Below, in pieces: positions 25,592 to 38,074 of a stretch of DNA of 54,417 nt. Source of the DNA: Kofleriaceae bacterium (GTDB lineage: Bacteria > Myxococcota_A > Polyangia > Haliangiales > Haliangiaceae); the NCBI GenBank assembly GCA_018058095.1, contig JAGPCO010000001.1, positions 1 to 54,417 of the forward strand, written 5' to 3'. Under the pieces are notes generated by a model. The model saw nothing but the letters and a program-made list of their open reading frames with translations. It did not search any database and was not told the DNA's origin. Made by a program: the position numbers and the translations under genes. Every line of letters starts with the position of its first letter. The first letter of the stretch is position 1.

Positions 25592-27943
25592 ATGAACAAG
25601 GTCTCGATGTCGAGCGTGCTGCTGCTGGCCCTGGCCTGCGGCGGCGGGAACAAGAACGTGGTCGGCGGCGGTGGCGACACCGGCGGCGGCGACACCGGCG
25701 GCGGCGGCGACACCGGCGGCGGTGGCGGCGCGGTCGACCCGGCGCTGGCCTTCCGCAAGCAGTTCGCCAACCCCGGCGGGATGTGGCTGCCGCAGCAGAT
25801 GACGCTGGCCGAGCACACCGCCAACTTCACCAAGATGGGCGTGGCCATCCCGGCCGAGCGCCTGGCCGATCCGCTGGCGGCCCCGCTGGCGGCGATCGTC
25901 AGCCTGGGCGGCTGCTCGGCCTCGTTCGTGTCGGCCGAGGGCCTGGTGGTCACCAACCACCACTGCGTGCAGGGCGCGCTGCAGCACAACTCGACCGCCG
26001 AGTCCAACCTGGTCGAGAACGGCTTCCTGGCCAAGACCCGCGCCGACGAGAAGAGCGCCGGCCCGTCGCAGAAGGTCATGGTCGCCCAGGCCTTCACCGA
26101 CGTCACCGCCAAGATGCGCGACGGGCTCGAGGCCATCACCGACCCGATCGCGCGCAAGAAGGCGTCCGAGCAGCGCGGCAAGGACCTGCTGGCGGCGTGC
26201 GAGAAGGACCGCCCGGGCATCCGCTGCTCGGTGTCGAGCTTCTTCGCCGGCGGTCAGTACACGCTGATCGAGTACCTCGAGATCCGCGACGTCCGCCTGG
26301 TCTACGTGCCGCACCGCGCGGTCGGCAACTACGGCGGCGAGATCGACAACTGGGCCTGGCCGCGCCACACCGGCGACTTCTCGTTCTACCGGGCCTACGT
26401 CGGCAAGGACGGCCGCCCGGCCGACTTCTCGCCCGACAACGTGCCGTACGCGCCCAAGCACTTCCTCAAGGTCAGCACCGCCGGCCTCAAGGCCGGTGAC
26501 TTCGTGATGGTGACCGGCTACCCCGGTTCGACCACCCGCACCAGCACCGCGGCCGACGTCCACCACGACGTCGAGTGGGAGCACCCGTACCTCATCGACT
26601 ACCTCAAGCAGCGCTACGTCATCGCCGAGGAGATGATCAAGTCCGGCCAGGCGGCGGCCGCCAACAAGGACCTCGACGAGGCCGGGCGCAAGGCCGGGGC
26701 CGAGCTGGCGATCAAGGCCGGCGTGTCCAAGCAGGGCATCCAGAACGGCCTGGAGAAGTACCAGGGCGTCCTCAAGGGCCTGACCTCGGGTGACCTGCTG
26801 GCCCAGAAGGACGCGCTCGACGCCAAGATCATGGCCTGGCTCGAGCAGCCGGCCCACGCCGCGCAGAAGGCCGCGGTCAGCAAGTACCTCGCGCTCGGGG
26901 CCGAGGAGCGGCGCACGGCGCGGGTCGACTTCGATCGCGGCGTCGCGATGGGCGGCTCGCGCCTGCTCGGCACCGCCATCTCGATGCTGCGCTGGGCCGA
27001 CGAGCGGCCCAAGGCCGACGCCGCGCGTAAGCCGGGCTACCAGGATCGTGACCTGCCGCGCGCCATCGCCGGCCAGAAGTCGTTCGCGCGCGCGTTCGAC
27101 CGCACCCTCGACCGCGCGGTGTTCAAGCTGGCGCTGACCCGGGCTGCCCAGCTCCCGGCCGCGGATCGTCCGTGGCTGGCCACCATCGTCGGCGTCAAGG
27201 CCGGCGCGACCATCGACGCCGCGGTCATCGACAAGGCGCTCGACAAGCTGTACGCGACCACCAAGCTCGAGGACGAGAAGGTCCGCCTCGACCTGCTGCA
27301 GAAGGGCACCCTCAAGCAGCTCAAGGCGTCGAAGGACCCGTTCGTCAAGCTGGCGCTGGCCCTGTGGCCGACCGTGCTGGCCGACGAGAAGAAGGCCGAC
27401 GCGCTGACCGGTGAAGTCCTGCTGGTGGCCCCGGCCTACGTCGAGGCCATGAAGGCCGTGCTGGGCGGGGCGCTGTCGCCCGACGCCAACTCGACCCTGC
27501 GCATCACCTACGGCACCGTCCGCTCGTTCAACCCGACCGGCACCGCCGAGACCGACTGGCCGTTCACGACCGCGGCGCAGATCACCAAGAAGGACACCGG
27601 CAAGGATCCGTTCGACGCGCCCAAGCCGGTGCTGGCCGCGATCAAGGCCAAGAACTACGGCCCGTACGCCGACCCGGCGCTCGGCGGCGAGCTGCCGATC
27701 AACTTCCTGTCCGACCTCGACATCACCGGCGGCAACTCGGGCTCGGCCACGCTCAACGACAAGGGCGAGCTGGTCGGCCTGGCCTTCGATGGCACCATCG
27801 AGGGTGTGTCGTCGGACGTGGTGTTCAACGGCGAGAAGACCCGGACCATCCAGGTCGACGCCCGCTACATGCTGTGGACCATGGACGCCATCGACGGCGC
27901 CGATCACCTGCTCAAGGAGATGGGCGTCACGCCGTCGCTGTGA
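25592..27943 (+). CDS. S46-family dipeptidyl peptidase (DPP7/DPP11-like) lipoprotein
   Basis: A 783-residue periplasmic serine exopeptidase that removes dipeptides from peptide N-termini. Lipobox Cys16 (LLLALACGGG) is followed by a low-complexity GGGGDT-type repeat. The chymotrypsin-like triad is visible: His in TNHHCVQGA (residues 121-129), Asp in GGEIDNWAWPRHTGDFS and Ser in TGGNSGSATL. NYGGEIDNWAWPRHTGDFSF-like text is the S46 hallmark. After the Ser, LAFDGTIEG has Gly where DPP11-type enzymes have Arg, so it is more likely DPP7-like with preference for hydrophobic P1; this is an inference. Start at 25592 chosen for the signal peptide; ATG at 25580 is possible. Confidence 0.93.
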   Translation: MNKVSMSSVLLLALACGGGNKNVVGGGGDTGGGDTGGGGDTGGGGGAVDPALAFRKQFANPGGMWLPQQMTLAEHTANFTKMGVAIPAERLADPLAAPLAAIVSLGGCSASFVSAEGLVVTNHHCVQGALQHNSTAESNLVENGFLAKTRADEKSAGPSQKVMVAQAFTDVTAKMRDGLEAITDPIARKKASEQRGKDLLAACEKDRPGIRCSVSSFFAGGQYTLIEYLEIRDVRLVYVPHRAVGNYGGEIDNWAWPRHTGDFSFYRAYVGKDGRPADFSPDNVPYAPKHFLKVSTAGLKAGDFVMVTGYPGSTTRTSTAADVHHDVEWEHPYLIDYLKQRYVIAEEMIKSGQAAAANKDLDEAGRKAGAELAIKAGVSKQGIQNGLEKYQGVLKGLTSGDLLAQKDALDAKIMAWLEQPAHAAQKAAVSKYLALGAEERRTARVDFDRGVAMGGSRLLGTAISMLRWADERPKADAARKPGYQDRDLPRAIAGQKSFARAFDRTLDRAVFKLALTRAAQLPAADRPWLATIVGVKAGATIDAAVIDKALDKLYATTKLEDEKVRLDLLQKGTLKQLKASKDPFVKLALALWPTVLADEKKADALTGEVLLVAPAYVEAMKAVLGGALSPDANSTLRITYGTVRSFNPTGTAETDWPFTTAAQITKKDTGKDPFDAPKPVLAAIKAKNYGPYADPALGGELPINFLSDLDITGGNSGSATLNDKGELVGLAFDGTIEGVSSDVVFNGEKTRTIQVDARYMLWTMDAIDGADHLLKEMGVTPSL
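25676..25722. repeat. GDT-encoding tandem repeat in the S46 peptidase gene
   Basis: GACACCGGCGGCGG occurs at 25676, 25691 and 25709, with GGC-rich spacers that keep the frame. It encodes a Gly-Asp-Thr linker just after the lipidated Cys, probably a flexible tether. Confidence 0.7.
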
Positions 27944-27962
27944 CCGACCCTGCGTCGTGAGG

Positions 27963-27998
27963 CGAGCGGGCGCGGAAGCGACCCGCTCGTCGCGTTTT
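27963..27998 (+). terminator. Rho-independent terminator of the S46 peptidase gene
   Basis: CGAGCGGG (27963-27970) pairs perfectly with CCCGCTCG (27982-27989) around an 11-nt loop, followed by TCGCG and TTTT at 27995-27998. It starts 20 nt after the peptidase stop. Confidence 0.6.
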
Positions 27999-28015
27999 CG
28001 GGGTGGCGCGCCGGC

Positions 28016-29377
28016 TCAGGGCGCGGCCGGCGGTGGCAGGCGCAGCGGCCGTTGCCCGCGCAGCGCGGTCGGCGGGGCGACCAGCAGCGGGTAGCTGACC
28101 TGGGTCGGGACCCGCCCGGCCTGAGCCGGTAGCTTCCAGCTGGCGGCCACGTCGGCCATGCAACTGGCCACCTCGGCGTCGACGCCGTGGGCGCGGGCGC
28201 CACGGACGGCGCCGTCGGCGTCGACGGTGAACTCGAGGGTGATCGTCCCGGCCAGGGTCGGCTCCGCGGCCAGGCGGACCTGGTAGCAGGCGGTGAACGC
28301 CGGCTCGGCGACGTGGGCGAAGCGCCGGACCAGGGCCAGGTCGAGCGGGCCGGTCACGGTCGGTGGGCGGTACTGCACGGCGCGGGTGGTGCGGGGCCGC
28401 CCGCCGCTGCCGACGCCGTACCCGGCGGCGCCGCGCCCGCGCCGGGCGTCCAGCGTCAGCTGGGTCACCCCGGCGGCGAGCGCCTCGGTGATCACCTCGA
28501 CCAGCAGCTGGGCGCTGACCCAGGGCGCCACGCTCACGCGCACGACGGTGGGCCGGCCGGCCTGGGCCAGCGCAGCGCGCAGCGCGTGCGGGTCGAACCG
28601 ATCACCTTGCACGCCGAGGCGGGCAAGCCGACCGGTGTAGGGCCCGACCAGCTCGACCGCGAGCTCACCGGGCCAGCCGAGGTCGAGGTCGAGCGTCGGC
28701 TCGACCGCGATGGCGCCAGGCTGGCCGATGGTGATCGGCAGGAGGCGCGGACCGGTTCGTGTCGCCACCACCAGCGCGCTGCGGTCGCCGGCCAGCCGGT
28801 CGAGCACGAGCAGCACCTGCTCGGCGCGGGCGGCGCGGTCGACCAGCACGGCGACCGCGTCGGCCGGCGCCGGCGCGGCCCGCACGATCACCGAACGGAC
28901 GACGACCTGCGCACCAGCGAAGTCGTCGGCGCGGTAGCTGACGGCGGCGGCGGCGGTGGCGTCGAGCGGCGCCAGCGCCGGATCGACGACGGGCTCGGCG
29001 ACCGACGCGTCGGCCGCGGGCACGGGCGCCGTGCGCACCTGGGCCAACCCGGCCAGCGCGGTGCGCGTGGTCGGGTGGTGGGCCTGCCCGCGCAGCGGCG
29101 GGCCGACCCGCGTGACGCCGCTCGCCAGCAACACGACCAGCGGGCCACCGACGAGCGGCGTGGTCGCCGCCGCCTCGACCACCGGCGGAGCCGCGCCCAG
29201 GTTGCCGGCCAGCGGCGGGCTGACCACGTCGGCCGCATCGGTGGCAGGTGGCGGCGACGGCGCGTCGGCCATGGCCGGCGGCGCGGTGGGTGGCGGTGGG
29301 GCGAGGCCGCCCGGGGTTGCTGGCGAGGCGCACGCGGCGAGTGACGCGACGACCCACCAGCACGACGGCGTCGCCAT
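28016..29377 (-). CDS. AgmX/PglI C-terminal-domain lipoprotein
   Basis: A 453-residue protein with lipobox Cys17 (VVASLAACAS), a Pro/Ala-rich spacer and a middle region without known domain. The C-terminal ~100 residues (from VRRFAHVAEPAFTACYQVRL through GTITLEFTVDADGAVRG to SCMADVAASWKLP) match the AgmX/PglI-type or TonB-C-like domain of myxobacterial gliding-associated proteins. The two Cys (in TACYQ and SCMAD) are the usual conserved pair. It ends 18 nt after the plus-strand terminator T-run. Partner and function are unknown. Confidence 0.75.
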   Translation of the reverse strand: MATPSCWWVVASLAACASPATPGGLAPPPPTAPPAMADAPSPPPATDAADVVSPPLAGNLGAAPPVVEAAATTPLVGGPLVVLLASGVTRVGPPLRGQAHHPTTRTALAGLAQVRTAPVPAADASVAEPVVDPALAPLDATAAAAVSYRADDFAGAQVVVRSVIVRAAPAPADAVAVLVDRAARAEQVLLVLDRLAGDRSALVVATRTGPRLLPITIGQPGAIAVEPTLDLDLGWPGELAVELVGPYTGRLARLGVQGDRFDPHALRAALAQAGRPTVVRVSVAPWVSAQLLVEVITEALAAGVTQLTLDARRGRGAAGYGVGSGGRPRTTRAVQYRPPTVTGPLDLALVRRFAHVAEPAFTACYQVRLAAEPTLAGTITLEFTVDADGAVRGARAHGVDAEVASCMADVAASWKLPAQAGRVPTQVSYPLLVAPPTALRGQRPLRLPPPAAP

Positions 29378-29406
29378 CGGCCGACGATACCGCACGAGCC
29401 TTGGGA

Positions 29407-30360
<954 letters not shown>

Positions 30361-30381
30361 GGCGCGGGCATCGTACCGGCG

Positions 30382-30966
30382 ATGCCGCCTGACTTCTACG
30401 CCCACCCGTCCGCCGTCGTCGACGACGGTGCCAGCATCGGCGCCGGCACCAAGCTGTGGCACTTCGTCCACGTCATGCCGGGCGCGCGGGTCGGCGCCGG
30501 CTGCGTGCTCGGCCACGGCGCCTTCGTCGGCGCCGGCGTGCACATCGGCGATGGCTGCCGCGTCCAGAACCACGTCTCGGTGTACGAGGGGGTCACGATC
30601 GAGGACGACGTCTTCCTCGGCCCGTCGTGCGTGTTCACCAACGTCAAGACCCCGCGCGCCTTCGTGTCGCGCAAGGACCAGTTCGCGCCGACGCGGGTCG
30701 GCCGCGGCGCCTCGATCGGCGCCAACGCCACCATCGTGTGCGGCGTGACGATCGGCGCCTACGCGCTCATCGGCGCCGGCGCGGTCGTCGCGCGCGACGT
30801 CGCCCCGCACGCCATCGTCGTCGGTGTCCCCGCGGTGTGGGCCGGCTGGGCCTGCCGGTGCGGCGAGCGCCTGCCGCAGCCCGACCCCAGCCAGCGCCTG
30901 ACCTGCGCCGCGTGTGGCGACAGCTACCGCGCGGCCGGGCCCGGGGTCGAGCGGCTGGTCCCCTGA
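30382..30966 (+). CDS. WbpD-like hexapeptide-repeat N-acetyltransferase with zinc ribbon
   Basis: A 194-residue left-handed beta-helix acyltransferase. Hexapeptide repeats run from about residue 10 to 150 (ASIGAGTKLWHFVHV, ARVGAGCVLGHGAF, IEDDVFLGPSCVFTNV). KTPRAFVSRKDQFAPTRVG and AHPSAVVDDGASIG match the WbpD/WlbB family that acetylates the 3-amino group of UDP-2-acetamido-3-amino uronic acids for surface polysaccharides. The C-terminus has CRCG and CAAC (about 162-180), a zinc-ribbon-like pair of the kind found in a WbpD subset. No other polysaccharide genes are nearby. Confidence 0.87.
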   Translation: MPPDFYAHPSAVVDDGASIGAGTKLWHFVHVMPGARVGAGCVLGHGAFVGAGVHIGDGCRVQNHVSVYEGVTIEDDVFLGPSCVFTNVKTPRAFVSRKDQFAPTRVGRGASIGANATIVCGVTIGAYALIGAGAVVARDVAPHAIVVGVPAVWAGWACRCGERLPQPDPSQRLTCAACGDSYRAAGPGVERLVP

Positions 30967-30972
30967 CCGGCC

Positions 30973-32367
30973 TCAGGCGACGACGCGATCGCGCCCGGCC
31001 CGCTTGGCCTGGTACAGCCGCTCGTCGGCGCACGCCAGCAGGGTCGGCACGTCGGCGCCGTCGGCGCCGGACTCGGCCACGCCGGCGCTGAACGTGTAGG
31101 CCGGCAAGCCGGGGCTACGCGCGGCGCGCAGGGCCAGGCGCAGCTCGTCGAGCACGCCGCGGGCGCGCTCGCGGCTGGTGCCGCGCAGCATGATCACGAA
31201 CTCCTCCCCGCCGTAGCGGCCGATCGCGTCGCTGCTGCGCAGGCGGCCACGCAGGTAGGCCGCGACCTCGCGCAGCACGGCGTCACCGACGAGGTGGCCG
31301 TGCTCGTCGTTGATCTTCTTGAAGTGGTCGAGGTCGAGCACGGCCAGGCAGACCCGCTCCCCGGTCGCGACCGCGGCGGCGGCGCTGGCCAGGATGTGGC
31401 GGCGGTTGGCCACCCCGGTCAGCTCGTCGTGGTGGGCCAGGTCGCGCATCTGCGCCTCGCTCGCCCGCAGCACCTCCTCGGCTCGGCGGTGCGCGGTGAT
31501 GTCGCGAAAGCTCCAGACCCGGCCGATCACCTCGTCGGCCAGGCGCTGCGGCCGGCTCGAGCGCTCGACCACCCGGCCATCGATCAGCTCGAGCACGTCG
31601 GTGGTCTCGCCGCTGACGCCGGCGAACGCCTCGTTGGCGCTGGAGATGAGCCCGGGCAGGGCCACCAGCTGGGCCTGCATGGCGGCGCGGATGCCGTCGA
31701 TGCTGGTCAGCGCGGCCGGGTCGAGCCGCCACATCTCGACGAAGCGGCGGTTGTAGGCCAGCGGCCGGCGCTGGTCGAACGCGAGGATGGCCTCGGCGGT
31801 CGACTCCAGCGTCGCCGCCAGCAGCGCCTCGGCCTGGGCCCGCTGCTTGAGCTCGAGCGCGAGCGAGGCCAGGGTGGCGAGGAAGGCGGCGTCCTTGATC
31901 TCGGCGCTGGTCCAGGTGCGAGCCGGGCCGAGGTGCTCGCTGCACAGGACGCCGACCAGGCGGCGCCCGGTGCGGATGGGCAGGTCGAGCATGGCGCCGA
32001 TGCCGAGCGGGGCGAGGTAGACCTGGGAGAACTCGGCGGTGCGCGGGTCGGCGTGGGCGTCCTCGGCGGCGATGGTCTCTTCTTGCTCGAGGGCGGTGAA
32101 GTAGCGCGGGAAGGTGTCGGCGCCGAGCGAGGTGCCGGCGCTGTGGCTCGCCTCGGCGGCCTGGAACAGGTCGACGCAGCGGAGCACGCGGCGATCGTCG
32201 TCGAGCAGCCAGATGCTGGCCCGGCCGACCGCGAGCGAACGCGCCGCGGTCTCGGTCACGGCCCGCAGCGCGGCGTCGGCGTCGCCCTCGAACCGGCGCC
32301 AGATGGTGGCCAGCTCGGCGGTGGCGTCGGCGACGCCGAGGCTCTCGCGTGGGTCGCTTGCTGCCAT
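30973..32367 (-). CDS. GAF-PAS-GGDEF diguanylate cyclase
   Basis: A 464-residue soluble protein that should make cyclic di-GMP from two GTP. A GAF domain (about 15-178) is followed by a PAS-like domain (about 185-300) and a GGDEF domain (about 305-464). The active-site loop is GGEEF at 386-390. An intact inhibitory I-site RSSD lies at 377-380, exactly 5 residues before it, so product inhibition is likely. HHDELTGVANRRH and LDLDHFKKINDEHGH are the classical DGC motifs. The GAF suggests control by a small ligand. Start at ATG 32367; GTG 32373 is possible. It ends 7 nt from the convergent acetyltransferase gene. Confidence 0.95.
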   Translation of the reverse strand: MAASDPRESLGVADATAELATIWRRFEGDADAALRAVTETAARSLAVGRASIWLLDDDRRVLRCVDLFQAAEASHSAGTSLGADTFPRYFTALEQEETIAAEDAHADPRTAEFSQVYLAPLGIGAMLDLPIRTGRRLVGVLCSEHLGPARTWTSAEIKDAAFLATLASLALELKQRAQAEALLAATLESTAEAILAFDQRRPLAYNRRFVEMWRLDPAALTSIDGIRAAMQAQLVALPGLISSANEAFAGVSGETTDVLELIDGRVVERSSRPQRLADEVIGRVWSFRDITAHRRAEEVLRASEAQMRDLAHHDELTGVANRRHILASAAAAVATGERVCLAVLDLDHFKKINDEHGHLVGDAVLREVAAYLRGRLRSSDAIGRYGGEEFVIMLRGTSRERARGVLDELRLALRAARSPGLPAYTFSAGVAESGADGADVPTLLACADERLYQAKRAGRDRVVA

Positions 32368-32422
32368 CACCACCCACTGTAGCGCGGCCGCGCCGGCCCT
32401 GGGGAGCGGGTGGCCCGGTGCG

Positions 32423-33982
<1,560 letters not shown>

Positions 33983-34049
33983 CGCGGCACGCTAGCACGT
34001 GATGGCGCGGCGGCTCGTCCCCGGCGCTGGCCTCGAGCTCGCGCCGCGG

Positions 34050-34499
34050 TCAACGCCGCGGCGGCACGACCCGCGCCGCCGGCAGCGCGGCGTGAAGCTG
34101 GGCCGGGCGCAGGCGGCCGCTCTCGAGCACGGCCAGCGTGGTCGTGCCGCGGCGGGCGATGAGGTGGCCGCCGGCGTGGAGCCAGCTCACCTCGGTGTCG
34201 GCCTGGGCCAGCAGGCACATCGCACGCGCGGTGGCGGCCCGAGCTCGCCGATCGTGCCCGGCGATGAAACACGCGGCCGCGACCACGGCCGGCCCGAACG
34301 TCGCGGTCGCGCCGACCGAGACCGCCGCCGTCAGCGCCACCCCGACGAACAACGCGCCGACGGCGCCGAGGACCCGGGCCCCGCGCAGCTGGCGCGCCTC
34401 GACGTCGCGCGCGACCTGCACCACCACGTCGCTCGACACCCCGGTCCACGCCGCGCGCGCGCTGATCGTCACGGCGTCGCCCTCGCGGCTGGCATCCAC
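34050..34499 (-). CDS. Two-TM membrane protein, paralogue of the upstream gene
   Basis: A 149-residue protein with a hydrophobic hairpin (about 42-85, VLGAVGALFVGVALTAAVS and FGPAVVAAACFIAG), then a cytoplasmic-looking basic helix and a small beta region. It ends in AARVVPPRR, and the upstream gene product ends in TARVVPPRR. The segments DRRARAATARAMCLLAQADTEV and DRQARARAARVLAARAQAEPDL also align. They are clearly tandem duplicates. GTG start at 34499. Function unknown. Confidence 0.7.
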   Translation of the reverse strand: MDASREGDAVTISARAAWTGVSSDVVVQVARDVEARQLRGARVLGAVGALFVGVALTAAVSVGATATFGPAVVAAACFIAGHDRRARAATARAMCLLAQADTEVSWLHAGGHLIARRGTTTLAVLESGRLRPAQLHAALPAARVVPPRR

Positions 34500-34517
34500 C
34501 CGACTGTAGCGCCGAAC

Positions 34518-34997
34518 TCAGCGCCGGGGCGGCACCACCCGGGCGGTGGGCGCGTCCTCGGCCAGCATCGCCGCGCCGAGCCGGCCGCACCCGGTGGCCG
34601 CCACCGCGCGGTCACCCCGGTACGCCACCAGGTAGCCTGACCGCAGCGCGCGGGCCGGGCCGTCGGGGCTGACCAGCTTCCATTCGAGGTCGGGTTCGGC
34701 CTGGGCCCGCGCCGCCAGCACCCGCGCGGCCCGGGCCCGGGCCTGCCGATCGCTGCCGAGGGCCAGGAACATCAGCACCAGCCCGGCCGGCCCGAGCGCC
34801 ACCGCCGCGTGGACGAACAGCCCGAGGACGATCGCCAGTCCGCCCAGGGCCCCGACCACCACGTACCAGGCCCGGGCCCAGCGGGTGTGCCGACGTGCGG
34901 CCCGGCCGGCCAGCTCCACCGCCTGGCCTGGGCGCAGCACCAGCGCCACCGGCCCGGGCTGGCGGCCGCCAGGTGCGGTCGTCGCGTCGTCGCTCAC
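34518..34997 (-). CDS. Two-TM membrane protein, paralogue of the downstream gene
   Basis: A 159-residue protein with a Pro/Gly-rich N-terminus, a hydrophobic hairpin (about 44-82, WYVVVGALGGLAIVLGLFVH then LGPAGLVLMFLALG), a basic helix and the C-terminal TARVVPPRR shared with its neighbour. Its GTG start overlaps the TGA of the DUF4178 gene (GTGA), so the two are translationally coupled and likely act together. Confidence 0.7.
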   Translation of the reverse strand: MSDDATTAPGGRQPGPVALVLRPGQAVELAGRAARRHTRWARAWYVVVGALGGLAIVLGLFVHAAVALGPAGLVLMFLALGSDRQARARAARVLAARAQAEPDLEWKLVSPDGPARALRSGYLVAYRGDRAVAATGCGRLGAAMLAEDAPTARVVPPRR

Positions 34998-35617
34998 GAC
35001 CCGGGCATGAGATCGATCGTCGCCTCGCTGACCTTCTTGCCGCGCAGGACCCGGTAGTCGGCGCCCCACTGCTCGACGATCAGCGTGTCCTCGCCGGGCG
35101 CGCTGTACAGCCACCACCGGCAGCGCTCGACGTGGGCGGCCGGGCGATCGCTCTTGAGGTTACCCAGGCCGCCGACGTCGCCGGTGACCTTGCAGGTGGC
35201 GGTGCCGCGCTTGTCGAGGCTGAACCGGACCTCGCCCAGGAGGAGCGACTCGGGCGGGTAGCCGGCGATCTCGTGGCGGTCGACGGTGAGGACGCGGGTC
35301 CCGGCGCCGCCGGTGCGCTCGAGGCCGACGATGAGCCAGCGCTCGTCGCTGCCGTCGACGATCCGGCCGCCGGTCCAGCGGTGGCCGTCCTCGTCGTAGC
35401 CGACCACACCCTCGACCAGGAAGTCGCGGCCGTCGAGCGTGAGGACGTCGCCGACCCGGAGGTCACGCACGGTGCGGTCGAGCAGGAGCTGATCGCCACC
35501 TGGCAGCGCCTTGCTGCCGCCAGACGGCAAGGCCTTGCGACCGCCGCGCCGGGACACGGCCATGGCCGCGGCGCCACCCCCGAGCACGGTCAGGACGATG
35601 ATCAGGATCCAGAACAT
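34994..35617 (-). CDS. DUF4178 domain membrane-anchored protein
   Basis: A 207-residue protein with one N-terminal transmembrane segment (MFWILIIVLTVLGGGAAAMA) followed by basic residues. The domain LRVGDVLTLDGRDFLVEGVV plus DGHRWTGGRIVDGSDERWLI is the DUF4178 signature, a small beta-barrel-like domain of unknown function often linked to membrane or stress operons. The stop overlaps the start of the first two-TM paralogue. It is divergent from the E1-beta gene, 165 nt away. Confidence 0.8.
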   Translation of the reverse strand: MFWILIIVLTVLGGGAAAMAVSRRGGRKALPSGGSKALPGGDQLLLDRTVRDLRVGDVLTLDGRDFLVEGVVGYDEDGHRWTGGRIVDGSDERWLIVGLERTGGAGTRVLTVDRHEIAGYPPESLLLGEVRFSLDKRGTATCKVTGDVGGLGNLKSDRPAAHVERCRWWLYSAPGEDTLIVEQWGADYRVLRGKKVSEATIDLMPGS

Positions 35618-35699
35618 CCGGGACGCATCGTGGCGATCGTGGTGCGCACCGTCAAGCGCGTGCGCCGCCGGTGCGGGCACGATCGGCCGGCGCCGATCC

Positions 35700-35728
35700 T
35701 TGACACCCGTAGGTCGCGAAAGTACACC
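35700..35728 (+). promoter_or_regulatory. Sigma-70-type promoter candidate for E1-beta/E2 genes
   Basis: A perfect TTGACA (-35, 35700-35705) and TACACC (-10, 35723-35728; 3 of 6 consensus) are separated by exactly 17 nt. The E1-beta start codon is 54 nt downstream of the -10. The perfect -35 with ideal spacing is notable in this GC-rich region. Confidence 0.5.
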
Positions 35729-35782
35729 GGTTGCCAACCTCGGCCAGGGCTCGTGCTGGCCAGATTGCCGTCGAGAAGCCGC

Positions 35783-36757
<975 letters not shown>

Positions 36758-36758
36758 C

Positions 36759-38072
<1,314 letters not shown>

Positions 38073-38074
38073 GC

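Noticed and set aside
25532-27907. A 791-codon minus-strand frame antisense to the S46 peptidase
   Set aside because: The plus strand has the His, Asp and Ser of S46 peptidases; the antisense product is Gly/Arg/Ala/Val-rich noise.
28016-29377. A TonB gene
   Set aside because: The C-terminal domain resembles TonB-C only in part; the protein has a lipobox instead of an inner-membrane TonB anchor and no ExbB/ExbD neighbours. AgmX/PglI-type fits better.
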